Source of the DNA: Deltaproteobacteria bacterium
GTDB lineage: Bacteria > Desulfobacterota > DSM-4660 > Desulfatiglandales > HGW-15
Direction: 5' to 3'
DNA: 64,000 nucleotides
NCBI GenBank assembly: GCA_020060215.1
Contig: JAGVAP010000082.1
Location: forward strand, 124,001 to 188,000
The notes below the pieces were generated by a model. The model saw only the letters and a program-made list of their open reading frames with translations, was not told the origin of the DNA and did no database searches. This document shows, piece by piece, positions 33,024 through 40,442 of this stretch. The stretch's first letter is position 1; each line of letters starts with the position of its first letter. Made by a program: the position numbers and the translations under genes.

Positions 33024-34550
33024 ATGCATGCGGTTCTTGAAAAGCTTGGCCTGACGGGTGAGTTGCCCGGGGCGGGTGCAGGGTCCTGGTTTGAATGCCA
33101 CGGCGAGGTCCTGGAATCCGTCTCGCCCGTTGACGGAAGCGCCATCGGGAGGGTCCGGTGCGCAGACCGGGAGGATTATGAGCGTGTGGCGAACCAGGCG
33201 GTATCGGCCTTCGAGGTCTGGCGCATGGTGCCCGCCCCCAGGAGGGGGGAGATCGTCCGGCAGATCGGAAACGCATTGCGGGCCCGCAAGGCAGAGCTTG
33301 GGGAGCTGGTCACTTTGGAGATGGGGAAGATCCGGGGAGAAGGGGAGGGAGAGGTCCAGGAGATGATCGACATCTCCGACTTCGCGGTGGGCCAGTCCCG
33401 CATGCTTTACGGCCTGAGCATGCACAGCGAGCGACCGCGGCATCGGATGTTTGAGCAGTGGCATCCGTTGGGGCCGATCGGGGTGATTACGACCTTCAAC
33501 TTTCCGGTGGCCGTCTGGGCCTGGAACGCGATGATTGCGCTGGTTGCGGGAGATCCGGTCATCTGGAAACCCTCTTCCAAGACCCCGTTATCGGCGATTG
33601 CAGCCATCCAGATCGCCTGGGAGGTGCTGAAAGAGAATCGGGTCCCGGAGGGGGTGCTGGGGATTGTGGTCGGAGGAAGGAGGCAGGTCGGAGATGTCCT
33701 GATCAGGGACGAAAGGGTGGTGCTCATCTCGGCCACGGGCAGCGCGGCCATGGGGAGGCATGTGGCCCGGGTGGTGGCAAAGAGGATGGGGAAGACGATC
33801 CTGGAGCTCAGCGGCAACAACGCCGTGATCGTCGCCCCCAGCGCCGATCTGGACCTCGCGGTCAGGGCCATCCTTTTTGCCGCAGTCGGGACCGCGGGCC
33901 AGCGCTGCACCACCACGCGCCGGGTGATCGCCCACAAGGACGTATACGATTCCCTCCGTGAAAGGCTCATCGATGCCTACAAGCAGGTCCGCGTGGGGAA
34001 CCCCCTGGAGGAGTCCATCCTCATGGGCCCTCTGATCGATCGGTCCGCCGTGATGTCCATGCAGGAGGCCCTTGGGGAAGTCGAGAAGCAGGGCGGAAGG
34101 GTGCTTTACGGGGGCGAGGTGCTTCAGGGAGGGCTCTTCGACAGCGGCACCTATGTGCGCCCGTGCATCTGCGAGGCAGGGCCGGACATGCCCCTGATTC
34201 AGAAAGAGACCTTTGCGCCGGTCCTCTACCTGATGGCTTATGAGACCATCGAAGAGGCGATCCGCCATCAGAACAGCGTCTCTCAGGGTCTCTCCTCAGC
34301 GATCTTCACCAACGATCTCCGCGAGTCCGAGATCTTCCTCAGTCACCTGGGCAGCGACTGCGGCATCGCGAATGTCAACATAGGCACCTCGGGCGCCGAG
34401 ATCGGCGGGGCCTTCGGCGGGGAAAAGGAGACGGGCGGCGGAAGGGAAGCCGGTTCCGATGTGTGGAAGAGTTACATGCGCCGGCAGACCTGCACGGTGA
34501 ACTGGTCCAGGGAGCTGCCCCTCTCCCAAGGCATCCGCTTCGCTGTGTAG
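33024..34550 (+). CDS. ALDH7-type alpha-aminoadipate semialdehyde dehydrogenase
   Basis: A 508-residue NAD-dependent dehydrogenase. The nucleophile is the cysteine in GTAGQRCTTTRR and the general base the glutamate in LELSGNNAVI, both in the forms found in antiquitin (ALDH7A1). The C-terminus GSDCGIANVNIGTSGAEIGG, then FGGEKETGGGREAGSD and YMRRQTCTVNWS, is almost the ALDH7A1 sequence by eye. It should oxidise the semialdehyde made by the aminotransferase 36 bases upstream to alpha-aminoadipate. Confidence 0.88.
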   Translation: MHAVLEKLGLTGELPGAGAGSWFECHGEVLESVSPVDGSAIGRVRCADREDYERVANQAVSAFEVWRMVPAPRRGEIVRQIGNALRARKAELGELVTLEMGKIRGEGEGEVQEMIDISDFAVGQSRMLYGLSMHSERPRHRMFEQWHPLGPIGVITTFNFPVAVWAWNAMIALVAGDPVIWKPSSKTPLSAIAAIQIAWEVLKENRVPEGVLGIVVGGRRQVGDVLIRDERVVLISATGSAAMGRHVARVVAKRMGKTILELSGNNAVIVAPSADLDLAVRAILFAAVGTAGQRCTTTRRVIAHKDVYDSLRERLIDAYKQVRVGNPLEESILMGPLIDRSAVMSMQEALGEVEKQGGRVLYGGEVLQGGLFDSGTYVRPCICEAGPDMPLIQKETFAPVLYLMAYETIEEAIRHQNSVSQGLSSAIFTNDLRESEIFLSHLGSDCGIANVNIGTSGAEIGGAFGGEKETGGGREAGSDVWKSYMRRQTCTVNWSRELPLSQGIRFAV

Positions 34551-34556
34551 GTTGAT

Positions 34557-34580
34557 GAAAAACGCCCCTCTGGCGGCGTT
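34557..34580 (-). terminator. Intrinsic terminator of the DUF72 gene
   Basis: AACGCC (34561-34566) pairs with GGCGTT (34575-34580). Read leftward the stem is followed by a run of T (34562-34558), so it ends transcription of the leftward DUF72 gene. Confidence 0.65.
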
Positions 34581-34581
34581 G

Positions 34582-34643
34582 AGCCCTCGTCCTGGCGAGC
34601 CGCAGGCGAGCGGTCGTCCCCTAGCGCAGCGGTCCTCCCTCGG
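34582..34643. repeat. Repeat family C copy, overlapping the DUF72 3' end
   Basis: GCCGCAGGCGAGCGGTCGTC and CCCTAGCGCAGCGGTCCTCC are the family hallmarks. The second part encodes the last residues and stop of the leftward DUF72 protein. Confidence 0.7.
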
Positions 34644-35334
34644 TGAACTGAAGAGCCACCTGCGGGGCGAGACCCGCCTCGTCGTGCTTGATGTAGAGGT
34701 ACACGTCTTCTGCCGCATTCACGCCTTGATCGATCTTCCTCCGGAGGGCTTCCATCTCCTCCGTCGAATAGGGCGGCTCCTTCCTGATGCGGACGTATAC
34801 ATGCTTTGCGGTCACGGGCGGGATTGCGTCCCTGATCTCCCATTCGGCGTTGCACAGGGCCACGCCGGCCTTCCGGAGCAGGTCCATCGTTTCCGGCCCG
34901 TCCCAGGAGGGGTGGCGGAACTCAAAGGAGAACGGTTGGTCCTGGGGCAGCTCGTCCAGGACCTGTTTCAGTAGGTTGTGATCGGCCCGGAAGGATGGCG
35001 GCAGCTGGAAGAGCACGACCCCGAGGCGCGGCCCCAGGAGCTCCAGTGAACTCAGGAAGTCGTAGACGTACGAATCGATCCCCTTGAGCCTCCTGATGTG
35101 CGTGACGGACTGATGCATCTTGAAGGCGAAACGGAAGGACTCGGGGGTCTCCGCAGCCCACTTCTCGACGGTGGTCGGCCTCGGAAAATGGCGGAAGGTG
35201 TAATTGATCTCCACGGTCGGGAGCCTGGAGGCATAGTAACGGAGGAAATCCTTGGCGGGCGTCTTCTCGGGGTAGAACGTCCCCACCCACTCCTTCAGGC
35301 TGTAGCTCGATGTGCCGACGTATACTTGTCCCAC
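34621..35334 (-). CDS. DUF72 (YecE-like) protein
   Basis: A 237-residue TIM-barrel protein of the DUF72/YecE family. The hallmarks are VGTSSYSLKEWVGTFYP at the N-terminus, YYASRLPTVEINYTFRHFP, SFRFAFKMHQSVTH, LGVVLFQLPPSF, FEFRHPSWD and VYVRIRK. The biochemical role is not firmly known. The last residues (GGPLR) and the stop come from repeat C. It is convergent with the aldehyde dehydrogenase and has its own terminator. Confidence 0.88.
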   Translation of the reverse strand: MGQVYVGTSSYSLKEWVGTFYPEKTPAKDFLRYYASRLPTVEINYTFRHFPRPTTVEKWAAETPESFRFAFKMHQSVTHIRRLKGIDSYVYDFLSSLELLGPRLGVVLFQLPPSFRADHNLLKQVLDELPQDQPFSFEFRHPSWDGPETMDLLRKAGVALCNAEWEIRDAIPPVTAKHVYVRIRKEPPYSTEEMEALRRKIDQGVNAAEDVYLYIKHDEAGLAPQVALQFTEGGPLR

Positions 35335-35571
35335 AATGAACCATGACCTCCTCGTAGAAGTAGGATAAGGTTAAATCCGTTCGAGTCAAAGGGGCCTTTC
35401 CTTGGTCGAGAGACCCGGCATCATGCAACTGGCTATCTTTCGTGGCTGATCTGCGTAGCCATGGTTCAATGCAGTGCTGCTGCTGATGAACAAGGATGTC
35501 GGCGCCGCTCGGCCTGGATGGGCGTGGGTGCAAAGGGAAACCATGATCAGGCTGATGGGGGGAACATCGGG

Positions 35572-35817
35572 ATGGCCGGGTGCCTTTTCTTCGGCTCTTT
35601 TGCGTCAGGTCCAGGGTATGCCGCATTTCCGATTGCCGGCATCCTGCTCAAAAGGGGGGCAGGTTTTCAAACGTGCTTATCTTTATCGGGGCATGGTCGA
35701 CCACCAAGATTCCTTTGCTGCTGTTCGAGTCCCCTTTCGATGGGATGGAAGTTCATGCTGGTCAGGTTGGGCCTCAGCCTTATCGGAATCATGGTGGTCG
35801 CCCACGTCATGGACTGA
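35572..35817 (+). pseudogene. Frameshifted C-terminal remnant of a YraQ-type permease
   Basis: Three short reading-frame pieces join into the C-terminal part of a COG0701 (DUF318/YraQ-like) permease. Frame 1 reads GCLFFGSFASGPGYAAFPIA up to LLKRGAGF; near 35664-35667 one T appears to be missing from a T run, moving to a frame that reads SNVLIFIGAWSTTKIPLLLF; near 35729-35740 the frame returns to give MGWKFMLVRLGLSLIGIMVV and the stop at 35817. The 5' part of the gene is absent, so it is both truncated and broken. Sequencing errors could explain the two indels but not the missing 5' half. Confidence 0.65.
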
Positions 35818-35894
35818 GCTCAGAGGAAAAGACGATCATCTACCAAAAGGCGGTATTTGCTGCAGCAAAGCTCGCTCTCGGCCGAGGAGGGGGG

Positions 35895-37262
35895 ATGCAG
35901 TCATCTTCGCAAGGTCATCCGATCAATACTCCGGTTTCTGATTCCCCACCGACGCCTCACCCCACCTTCATGCAAGCGCTGCGGTTCTGGCTGAAGCTCG
36001 GGTTCATCAGCTTCGGAGGCCCTACCGGCCAGATCGCCATCATGCAGCAGGAAGTGGTCGAGAGAAGGCGATGGGTCAGCACGGAGCGATTCCTCAACGC
36101 GCTGAACTACTGCATGCTCCTGCCCGGGCCGGAGGCCCAGCAACTGGCCGTCTATATCGGCTGGCTGCTGCACAGAACGGCGGGGGGGATCGTGGCGGGA
36201 TCTCTTTTCGTGATCCCCTCCATGTTCGTCCTCTTCGGCCTCAGCTATGTCTATGCGGTTTACGGGAACATCGAGTGGATCGGATCCATCTTCTCTGGCC
36301 TGAAGCCCGCCGTCATCGCGGTGGTTGCCGCCGCAGTGATCAGGATCGGCAGGAAAGCGCTCAAGAACAACGTCATGGTAGCCATGGCGGCCCTCTCCTT
36401 TGTGGCCATCTTCTTTTTCAAAGTCCCTTTCCCGGCAATCGTGATCGGCGCCGGTCTGATCGGGCTTGGCGGGGGAATGGTCCTGCCGCAGATCTTTGCC
36501 GAGCAGAAGGGCCGGCGATCGGCCGTGACCGAAGACGGCCATGTGGTGATCTGCGAAGACCCGGCGGAGTGCCACATCAATCCCTCGATCAGGAGGAGCA
36601 TCCTCCTGATCCTAGTATTCGGTCTGTTCTGGGGAGCGCCGATTTGGGCTCTCCATGGTTTCGACGGGGCTCCGGTCTTCTTCAGGGAAGGGCTTTTCTT
36701 CACCAAGTCTGCGTTCCTCACCTTCGGGGGCGCATACGCTGTGCTCCCCTATATTGCCCAGGCCGGGGTAGAGCAGTACGGATGGCTCAGCGGTCCGCAG
36801 ATGATCGACGGCCTTGGCCTGGCGGAGACAACACCAGGACCACTCATCATGGTGGTTCAATTCATCGGTTTCCTGGCCGGGTGGAACTACCCTGGCGTCC
36901 TGAGCCCTCTCGGAGGGGCCGTACTCGGATCGCTGGTCGCCACGTATTTCACCTTCCTGCCCTGCTTCTTCTTCATCTTCATCGGGGCGCCCTACATCGA
37001 AAAGCTCAGGGGAAGTCTCAAACTCACAGCCGCCCTCTCCAGCATCACCGCGGCGGTCGTGGGGGTGGTACTCAACCTCGCGGTCTGGTTCGGGATGCAG
37101 GTGCTGTTTCCCTCGGGAGCGGCCTTCAATGGGTTCGGCGCGATCCTTGCCCTCGCATCCTTTATAGCGATTCAGTGGGGAAAAGTCGGTGTCGTCACCG
37201 TCATCCTGGGTGCAGCGGGGGTGGGGCTTATTCGTTTTCTGGCGACTGCGGCCTTCTCATAA
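35895..37262 (+). CDS. chrA: Chromate transporter (two-domain ChrA)
   Basis: A 455-residue CHR-superfamily membrane protein. ATG 35895 follows GAGGAGGGGG. The two homologous halves each have the ChrA signature: FWLKLGFISFGGPTGQIAIM near residue 30 and FLTFGGAYAVLPYIAQAGVE near 275, each followed by a LPGPEAQQLAVYIG / ETTPGPLIMVVQFIG block. About ten membrane helices are visible. Family members export chromate or other oxyanions; the true substrate here is not known. It lies beside a mobile element and a permease remnant, an accessory setting. Confidence 0.9.
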   Translation: MQSSSQGHPINTPVSDSPPTPHPTFMQALRFWLKLGFISFGGPTGQIAIMQQEVVERRRWVSTERFLNALNYCMLLPGPEAQQLAVYIGWLLHRTAGGIVAGSLFVIPSMFVLFGLSYVYAVYGNIEWIGSIFSGLKPAVIAVVAAAVIRIGRKALKNNVMVAMAALSFVAIFFFKVPFPAIVIGAGLIGLGGGMVLPQIFAEQKGRRSAVTEDGHVVICEDPAECHINPSIRRSILLILVFGLFWGAPIWALHGFDGAPVFFREGLFFTKSAFLTFGGAYAVLPYIAQAGVEQYGWLSGPQMIDGLGLAETTPGPLIMVVQFIGFLAGWNYPGVLSPLGGAVLGSLVATYFTFLPCFFFIFIGAPYIEKLRGSLKLTAALSSITAAVVGVVLNLAVWFGMQVLFPSGAAFNGFGAILALASFIAIQWGKVGVVTVILGAAGVGLIRFLATAAFS

Positions 37263-37280
37263 CAAAGGCGACACAGCGGG

Positions 37281-37307
37281 ACAGGGGGACGTTGTTTCAT
37301 TGTTGAC
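37281..37307. repeat. Left inverted repeat of the RAYT element
   Basis: Begins ACAGGGGGACGTTGTTTCAT and differs from the inverted copy on the right at one base (position 21). Confidence 0.85.
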
Positions 37308-37331
37308 AAGCTGGCGCTCTCCTGCTATTTG
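37303..37331 (+). promoter_or_regulatory. Promoter of the RAYT gene, overlapping the left repeat
   Basis: TTGACA (37303-37308), 17-base spacer, TATTTG (37326-37331). The -35 element lies at the inner edge of the inverted repeat, so a protein bound to the repeat could shut off its own gene. Confidence 0.55.
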
Positions 37332-37338
37332 AAGCCCC

Positions 37339-38376
37339 ATGCCTCGCCAATCTCGCATCGACGCCGCCGGCGCACTGCATCACATCACCATCCGAGGAAT
37401 CGAACGGAGGCGGATCTTTGTCGATGACCAAGACCGTGAGGATTTTATTGAGCGGCTCTCCCAACTCCTGCAAGAGACCAAGACGCTGTGTTACGCATGG
37501 GCGCTGATGAGCAACCATGTGCATCTTCTCCTCCGTACGGGTATTTCCCCGATTGCATCGATCATGCGTCGTCTCCTGACGGGGTACGCTGTGGGGTTCA
37601 ACCGGAGGCACCGCAGGTACGGTCACCTTTTTCAAAACCGCTACAAATCCATCCTTTGCGAGGAAGACCCTTATCTCCAACAGCTCGTTGCCTACATACA
37701 CCTCAACCCTGTCAGGGCTGGAATGGTGGAAGATATCGCGACATTGAAAGCATACCCGTTCACCGGTCACAGTGCGTTGATGGGCAAAATGCTTCGGCCC
37801 TGGCAGGATACGGAATTTGTACTGGCGCTCTTCGGCGGGACCCTTTCAGAGGCTAGGAGAAGCCTTCAGGAGTATCTATCGAAGTGGTCAACCAGGGGAC
37901 GATGTCCCGAGTTGACGGGTGGAGGACTGATCCGTTCGGCCGGTGGCTGGCATGCAGTCAAAGAGGCGTATCGCGATGGAATACGCATCAGTAGCGACGA
38001 GCGGATTCTGGGGAGCAGCGATTTTGTCGAAACCACATTAAAGCACTCCGGTGAAGTGTATGGTCAGAGGCTGCGGATGAAAGCAGCGGGCACAGATCTT
38101 ACCGCCCTGGTTGGTGCTGTCTGCGGTCACCTCCAAGTCGGAGAAAAGGAATTGGAGAGCACCACACGACGACTTGAAGTCGCCCGGGCTCGCGCTCTGG
38201 TCAGCCATATTGCAACCCGGGAGTTGTCGATCGCCGGAAGCGAAGTAGCGCGCCGATTTCACATTGACCGTTCCGCCGTCAGCAGGGCAGCGCATCGGGT
38301 ACTTAATGATCCCGACCTCACTAAAGCTGCCAGGGCCATTCTTGCTATGCTCCAATCGGTCGCAAGTCAACGATGA
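37339..38376 (+). CDS. REP-associated tyrosine transposase (RAYT, Y1_Tnp)
   Basis: A 345-residue IS200/IS605-like transposase of the RAYT group. It begins MPRQSRIDAAGALHHITIRG and carries the HUH motif in MSNHVHLLLRT (about residues 55-65) and the catalytic tyrosine in RRYGHLFQNRYKSI region, followed by LVAYIHLNPVRAGMV. The C-terminal 100 residues hold a DnaA-like helix-turn-helix (ELSIAGSEVARRFHIDRSAVSRAAHRV), seen in one branch of RAYTs. The gene is intact and sits within inverted repeats, so it may be active on that element. Confidence 0.9.
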   Translation: MPRQSRIDAAGALHHITIRGIERRRIFVDDQDREDFIERLSQLLQETKTLCYAWALMSNHVHLLLRTGISPIASIMRRLLTGYAVGFNRRHRRYGHLFQNRYKSILCEEDPYLQQLVAYIHLNPVRAGMVEDIATLKAYPFTGHSALMGKMLRPWQDTEFVLALFGGTLSEARRSLQEYLSKWSTRGRCPELTGGGLIRSAGGWHAVKEAYRDGIRISSDERILGSSDFVETTLKHSGEVYGQRLRMKAAGTDLTALVGAVCGHLQVGEKELESTTRRLEVARARALVSHIATRELSIAGSEVARRFHIDRSAVSRAAHRVLNDPDLTKAARAILAMLQSVASQR

Positions 38377-38392
38377 AACAACGTCCCCCTGT
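38366..38392. repeat. Right inverted repeat of the RAYT element
   Basis: The inverted copy of 37281-37307, ending ACAACGTCCCCCTGT. It includes the transposase stop codon at 38374-38376. Confidence 0.85.
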
Positions 38393-38406
38393 GAGAGGGT
38401 TTTTGG

Positions 38407-38850
38407 ATGAGGTACTCTGAGGCCAGATCGGGTCGCGTGTTCATCCTCCGTTTGGAGGATGGGGATGTTCTGCACGAATCGATCGAATCCTTTGCCCGGG
38501 AAAAGGGTATTCGGGGCGCGGCCGCTATTGTCCTGGGCGGAGCGGATGAGGGGAGCAGGCTGGTGGTCGGTCCTGAGCAGGCCCGAGCCTTCCCTGTGGT
38601 CGCCATGGAACAGATCCTTCGGGGAGTTCACGAGGTCGCGGGGGTAGGTACCCTCTTCCCCAACCAGGAAGGGAGACCGGTCCTTCACATGCACATAGGC
38701 TGCGGACGCCGGGGTGCTGCCGTGGTCGGTTGCGTCCGGCGAGGGGTCCGGGTCTGGCAGGTCATGGAAGTCGTCCTCCTTGAGATCGTCGAGAGCACCG
38801 CATATCGAATGCTCGACGAGAACACGGGTTTTGAAATGCTCCAGCCGTGA
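38407..38850 (+). CDS. PPC (DUF296) domain protein
   Basis: A 147-residue plant-and-prokaryote-conserved (PPC/DUF296) domain protein. The opening VFILRLEDGDVLHESIESFAREKGIRGAAAIVLGG and the HMHIGCGRRG metal-binding box (about residues 96-105) are diagnostic. Bacterial members form trimers and may bind metal or DNA; their role is not defined. The last 32 residues have a diverged second copy at 40056-40151. It is followed after 10 bases by an MFS transporter, and preceded by the RAYT element, which ends 14 bases earlier. Confidence 0.88.
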   Translation: MRYSEARSGRVFILRLEDGDVLHESIESFAREKGIRGAAAIVLGGADEGSRLVVGPEQARAFPVVAMEQILRGVHEVAGVGTLFPNQEGRPVLHMHIGCGRRGAAVVGCVRRGVRVWQVMEVVLLEIVESTAYRMLDENTGFEMLQP

Positions 38851-38860
38851 GACTCGATTC

Positions 38861-40099
38861 ATGAACGCAAAGGAAGGCGTCCCGGGGAAGGTGTCCTACG
38901 CCAGGCTGCAGTTGCTGGTGTTCTCCCTGGTCACCGCGGCGTTCACCACCATCTATATCACCCAGCCGGTGCTGCCGATCCTGCAGACGGAGTTCGGAGT
39001 GGGGGAGACCGAGGCGTCTCTCACCATCTCAGCCGTGATCTTCGGAATGGCCCTCTCGAACCTCCCTTTGGGACGGGCGGCCGACCGATTCCCGGTCAGA
39101 CCGATCATCGCTATCGGCGGTGCAGTCATCGCCCTCTGCAATATCGTCAGCGCAATCACCGGCAGCATATCGGTCTTGATCGGTACCCGTTTCATCCAAG
39201 GCCTTTTCGTCCCCTGTTTGACCACCTGTGTAGCAGCCTACCTTGCCAGGACCGTCCCGGTCGATCGTCTTAACGTATTCATGGGCTTCTATATTTCCGC
39301 GACCGTGACCGGAGGTCTGGGAGGCCGACTGCTGGGCGGGTTCATCCATCCTCCGCTTCATTGGCGGTACGCATTCGTCACTGCGGCCGCCTTTCTGCTG
39401 GCGGCCACAATGGCGGCAATCCTCCTCCTGCCCAGAGAGAAAGGAGGGGACACCGCGGAGACCGGATCTCACGGGTTTCTGGACCTGATCGTCCGACCGG
39501 ACCTGCTCCGCATCTACATGGTGGCCTTTTCCGCCTTCTTTGTATTCTCCTCGGTCTTCAACTACCTGCCCTTCTATCTCTCCGGCCCTGCTTTTGGAGT
39601 CTCCACGGGGATCATTACCATGCTTTACTTGACCTACCTCATCGGCGTATTCATGGGACCCCTTGCGGGGAAGCTCTGCAACCGCCACGGGAATGGCCCT
39701 GTGATGGCCTCGGGCGCCATCCTGTTTGCGGCAGCGCTTGGAATCACTTCCATCGAGACCGTGCCGGCCGTCGCGATCGGACTGGCAGGGGTTTGCGCAG
39801 GCTTCTTCGCCATTCATGCATCGGCGGCAGGGTCACTGAACCGGCGGCTCAGTTCGAGCAGAGGACGCGCGAATTCCCTCTATGTCCTGGGTTACTACCT
39901 CGGGGGATTTGCCGGCATCAACCTGGTGGGAACCCTTTACACGCATTTTGGCTGGGCGGCGACCATCCTGTCGGGGCTGATCATGCTCTCGATTCCCTTC
40001 GGGAGCGGTCTCTGGGAATTCATCCATAGGGGACCAGCTCACCGCCGAAGATATGGTCCGGCAGGTCATCGAGTTCATTCTATTGATGATCGCCGATAG
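38861..40099 (+). CDS. MFS transporter, YnfM-like
   Basis: A 412-residue major facilitator with twelve predicted helices. LVTAAFTTIYITQPVLPILQ and the loop 2-3 motif NLPLGRAADRFPVRP resemble the YnfM group of drug or metabolite exporters; the sequence GLAGVCAGFFAIHASAAGS is typical of the second half. The substrate is unknown. The last 20 or so residues (RRRYGPAGHRVHSIDDRR) do not look like a transporter end: they are an out-of-frame reading of a PPC-domain fragment, so the original 3' end was probably replaced. Confidence 0.85.
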   Translation: MNAKEGVPGKVSYARLQLLVFSLVTAAFTTIYITQPVLPILQTEFGVGETEASLTISAVIFGMALSNLPLGRAADRFPVRPIIAIGGAVIALCNIVSAITGSISVLIGTRFIQGLFVPCLTTCVAAYLARTVPVDRLNVFMGFYISATVTGGLGGRLLGGFIHPPLHWRYAFVTAAAFLLAATMAAILLLPREKGGDTAETGSHGFLDLIVRPDLLRIYMVAFSAFFVFSSVFNYLPFYLSGPAFGVSTGIITMLYLTYLIGVFMGPLAGKLCNRHGNGPVMASGAILFAAALGITSIETVPAVAIGLAGVCAGFFAIHASAAGSLNRRLSSSRGRANSLYVLGYYLGGFAGINLVGTLYTHFGWAATILSGLIMLSIPFGSGLWEFIHRGPAHRRRYGPAGHRVHSIDDRR

Positions 40100-40193
40100 T
40101 ACCGCCACCCCAGCCTTCCATCGGAAGACGCGCTTCGAAATGCTCCGGCCTTACAAGGTGCCTACAATCATGAGACAGGCACCCCATTTCTAA
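40056..40193 (+). pseudogene. Relic of a second PPC-domain gene, 3' end only
   Basis: In the frame one base ahead of the MFS frame, 40056-40151 encodes 32 residues that align without gaps to the last 32 of the PPC protein at 38752-38847: 16 residues are identical and 63 of 96 bases match by hand count. Shared blocks are VxQVxE, LLxI, STA and FEMLxP. The frame then runs to a stop at 40193. No upstream part of a PPC gene is recognisable, so this is a 3' fragment. Confidence 0.6.
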
Positions 40194-40250
40194 AGAGGTT
40201 GGTCTATGATGATCTTGTGCTCATTGACGGAAATCGTGGGCAGGGTTAAG

Positions 40251-40404
40251 AAACACCCGCCCTACATGTCCGGAGTCCGGTTTTCGCCGGTATGACGAAA
40301 CGAGGCCACATCGAGCGTTTGCGGACGGGCACAATTTTCAGGAGGGGGAGCTTTGCCTCCCCACGTGGAGGCCCAAGGCCCGCGTGCATTGGGGGCGGGT
40401 GTTT
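40251..40404. repeat. Inverted repeat in the rlmN leader
   Basis: AAACACCCGCCC (40251-40262) and its exact complement GGGCGGGTGTTT (40393-40404) enclose 130 bases that contain a second hairpin (GGGGAG/CTCCCC, about 40350). A motif near 40268-40295 (GGAGTCCGGTTTTCGCCGG) resembles another common dispersed repeat. Confidence 0.5.
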
Positions 40405-40442
40405 TGCAGGATGATGGGCATTTGGGTCTTGGAGGATCTCTT

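Larger units (their letters stand above)
37281..38392 (+). mobile_element. RAYT element bounded by 27-bp inverted repeats
   Basis: A Y1 transposase gene framed by inverted repeats at 37281-37307 and 38366-38392 that agree at 26 of 27 positions (core GGGGACGTTGTTTCAT). The right repeat overlaps the last three codons and stop of the gene, and the left contains the -35 of its promoter. No target duplication was seen, as expected for single-strand Y1 chemistry. Confidence 0.8.

Noticed and set aside
31614..33464. 616-codon leftward open frame opposite the aminotransferase and ALDH genes
   Set aside because: Runs antisense through two well-conserved enzymes and has the biased composition of a GC-rich shadow frame.
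37265..37340. Target-site duplication of the RAYT element
   Set aside because: Bases outside the two inverted repeats show no matching direct repeat, as expected for this transposase type.
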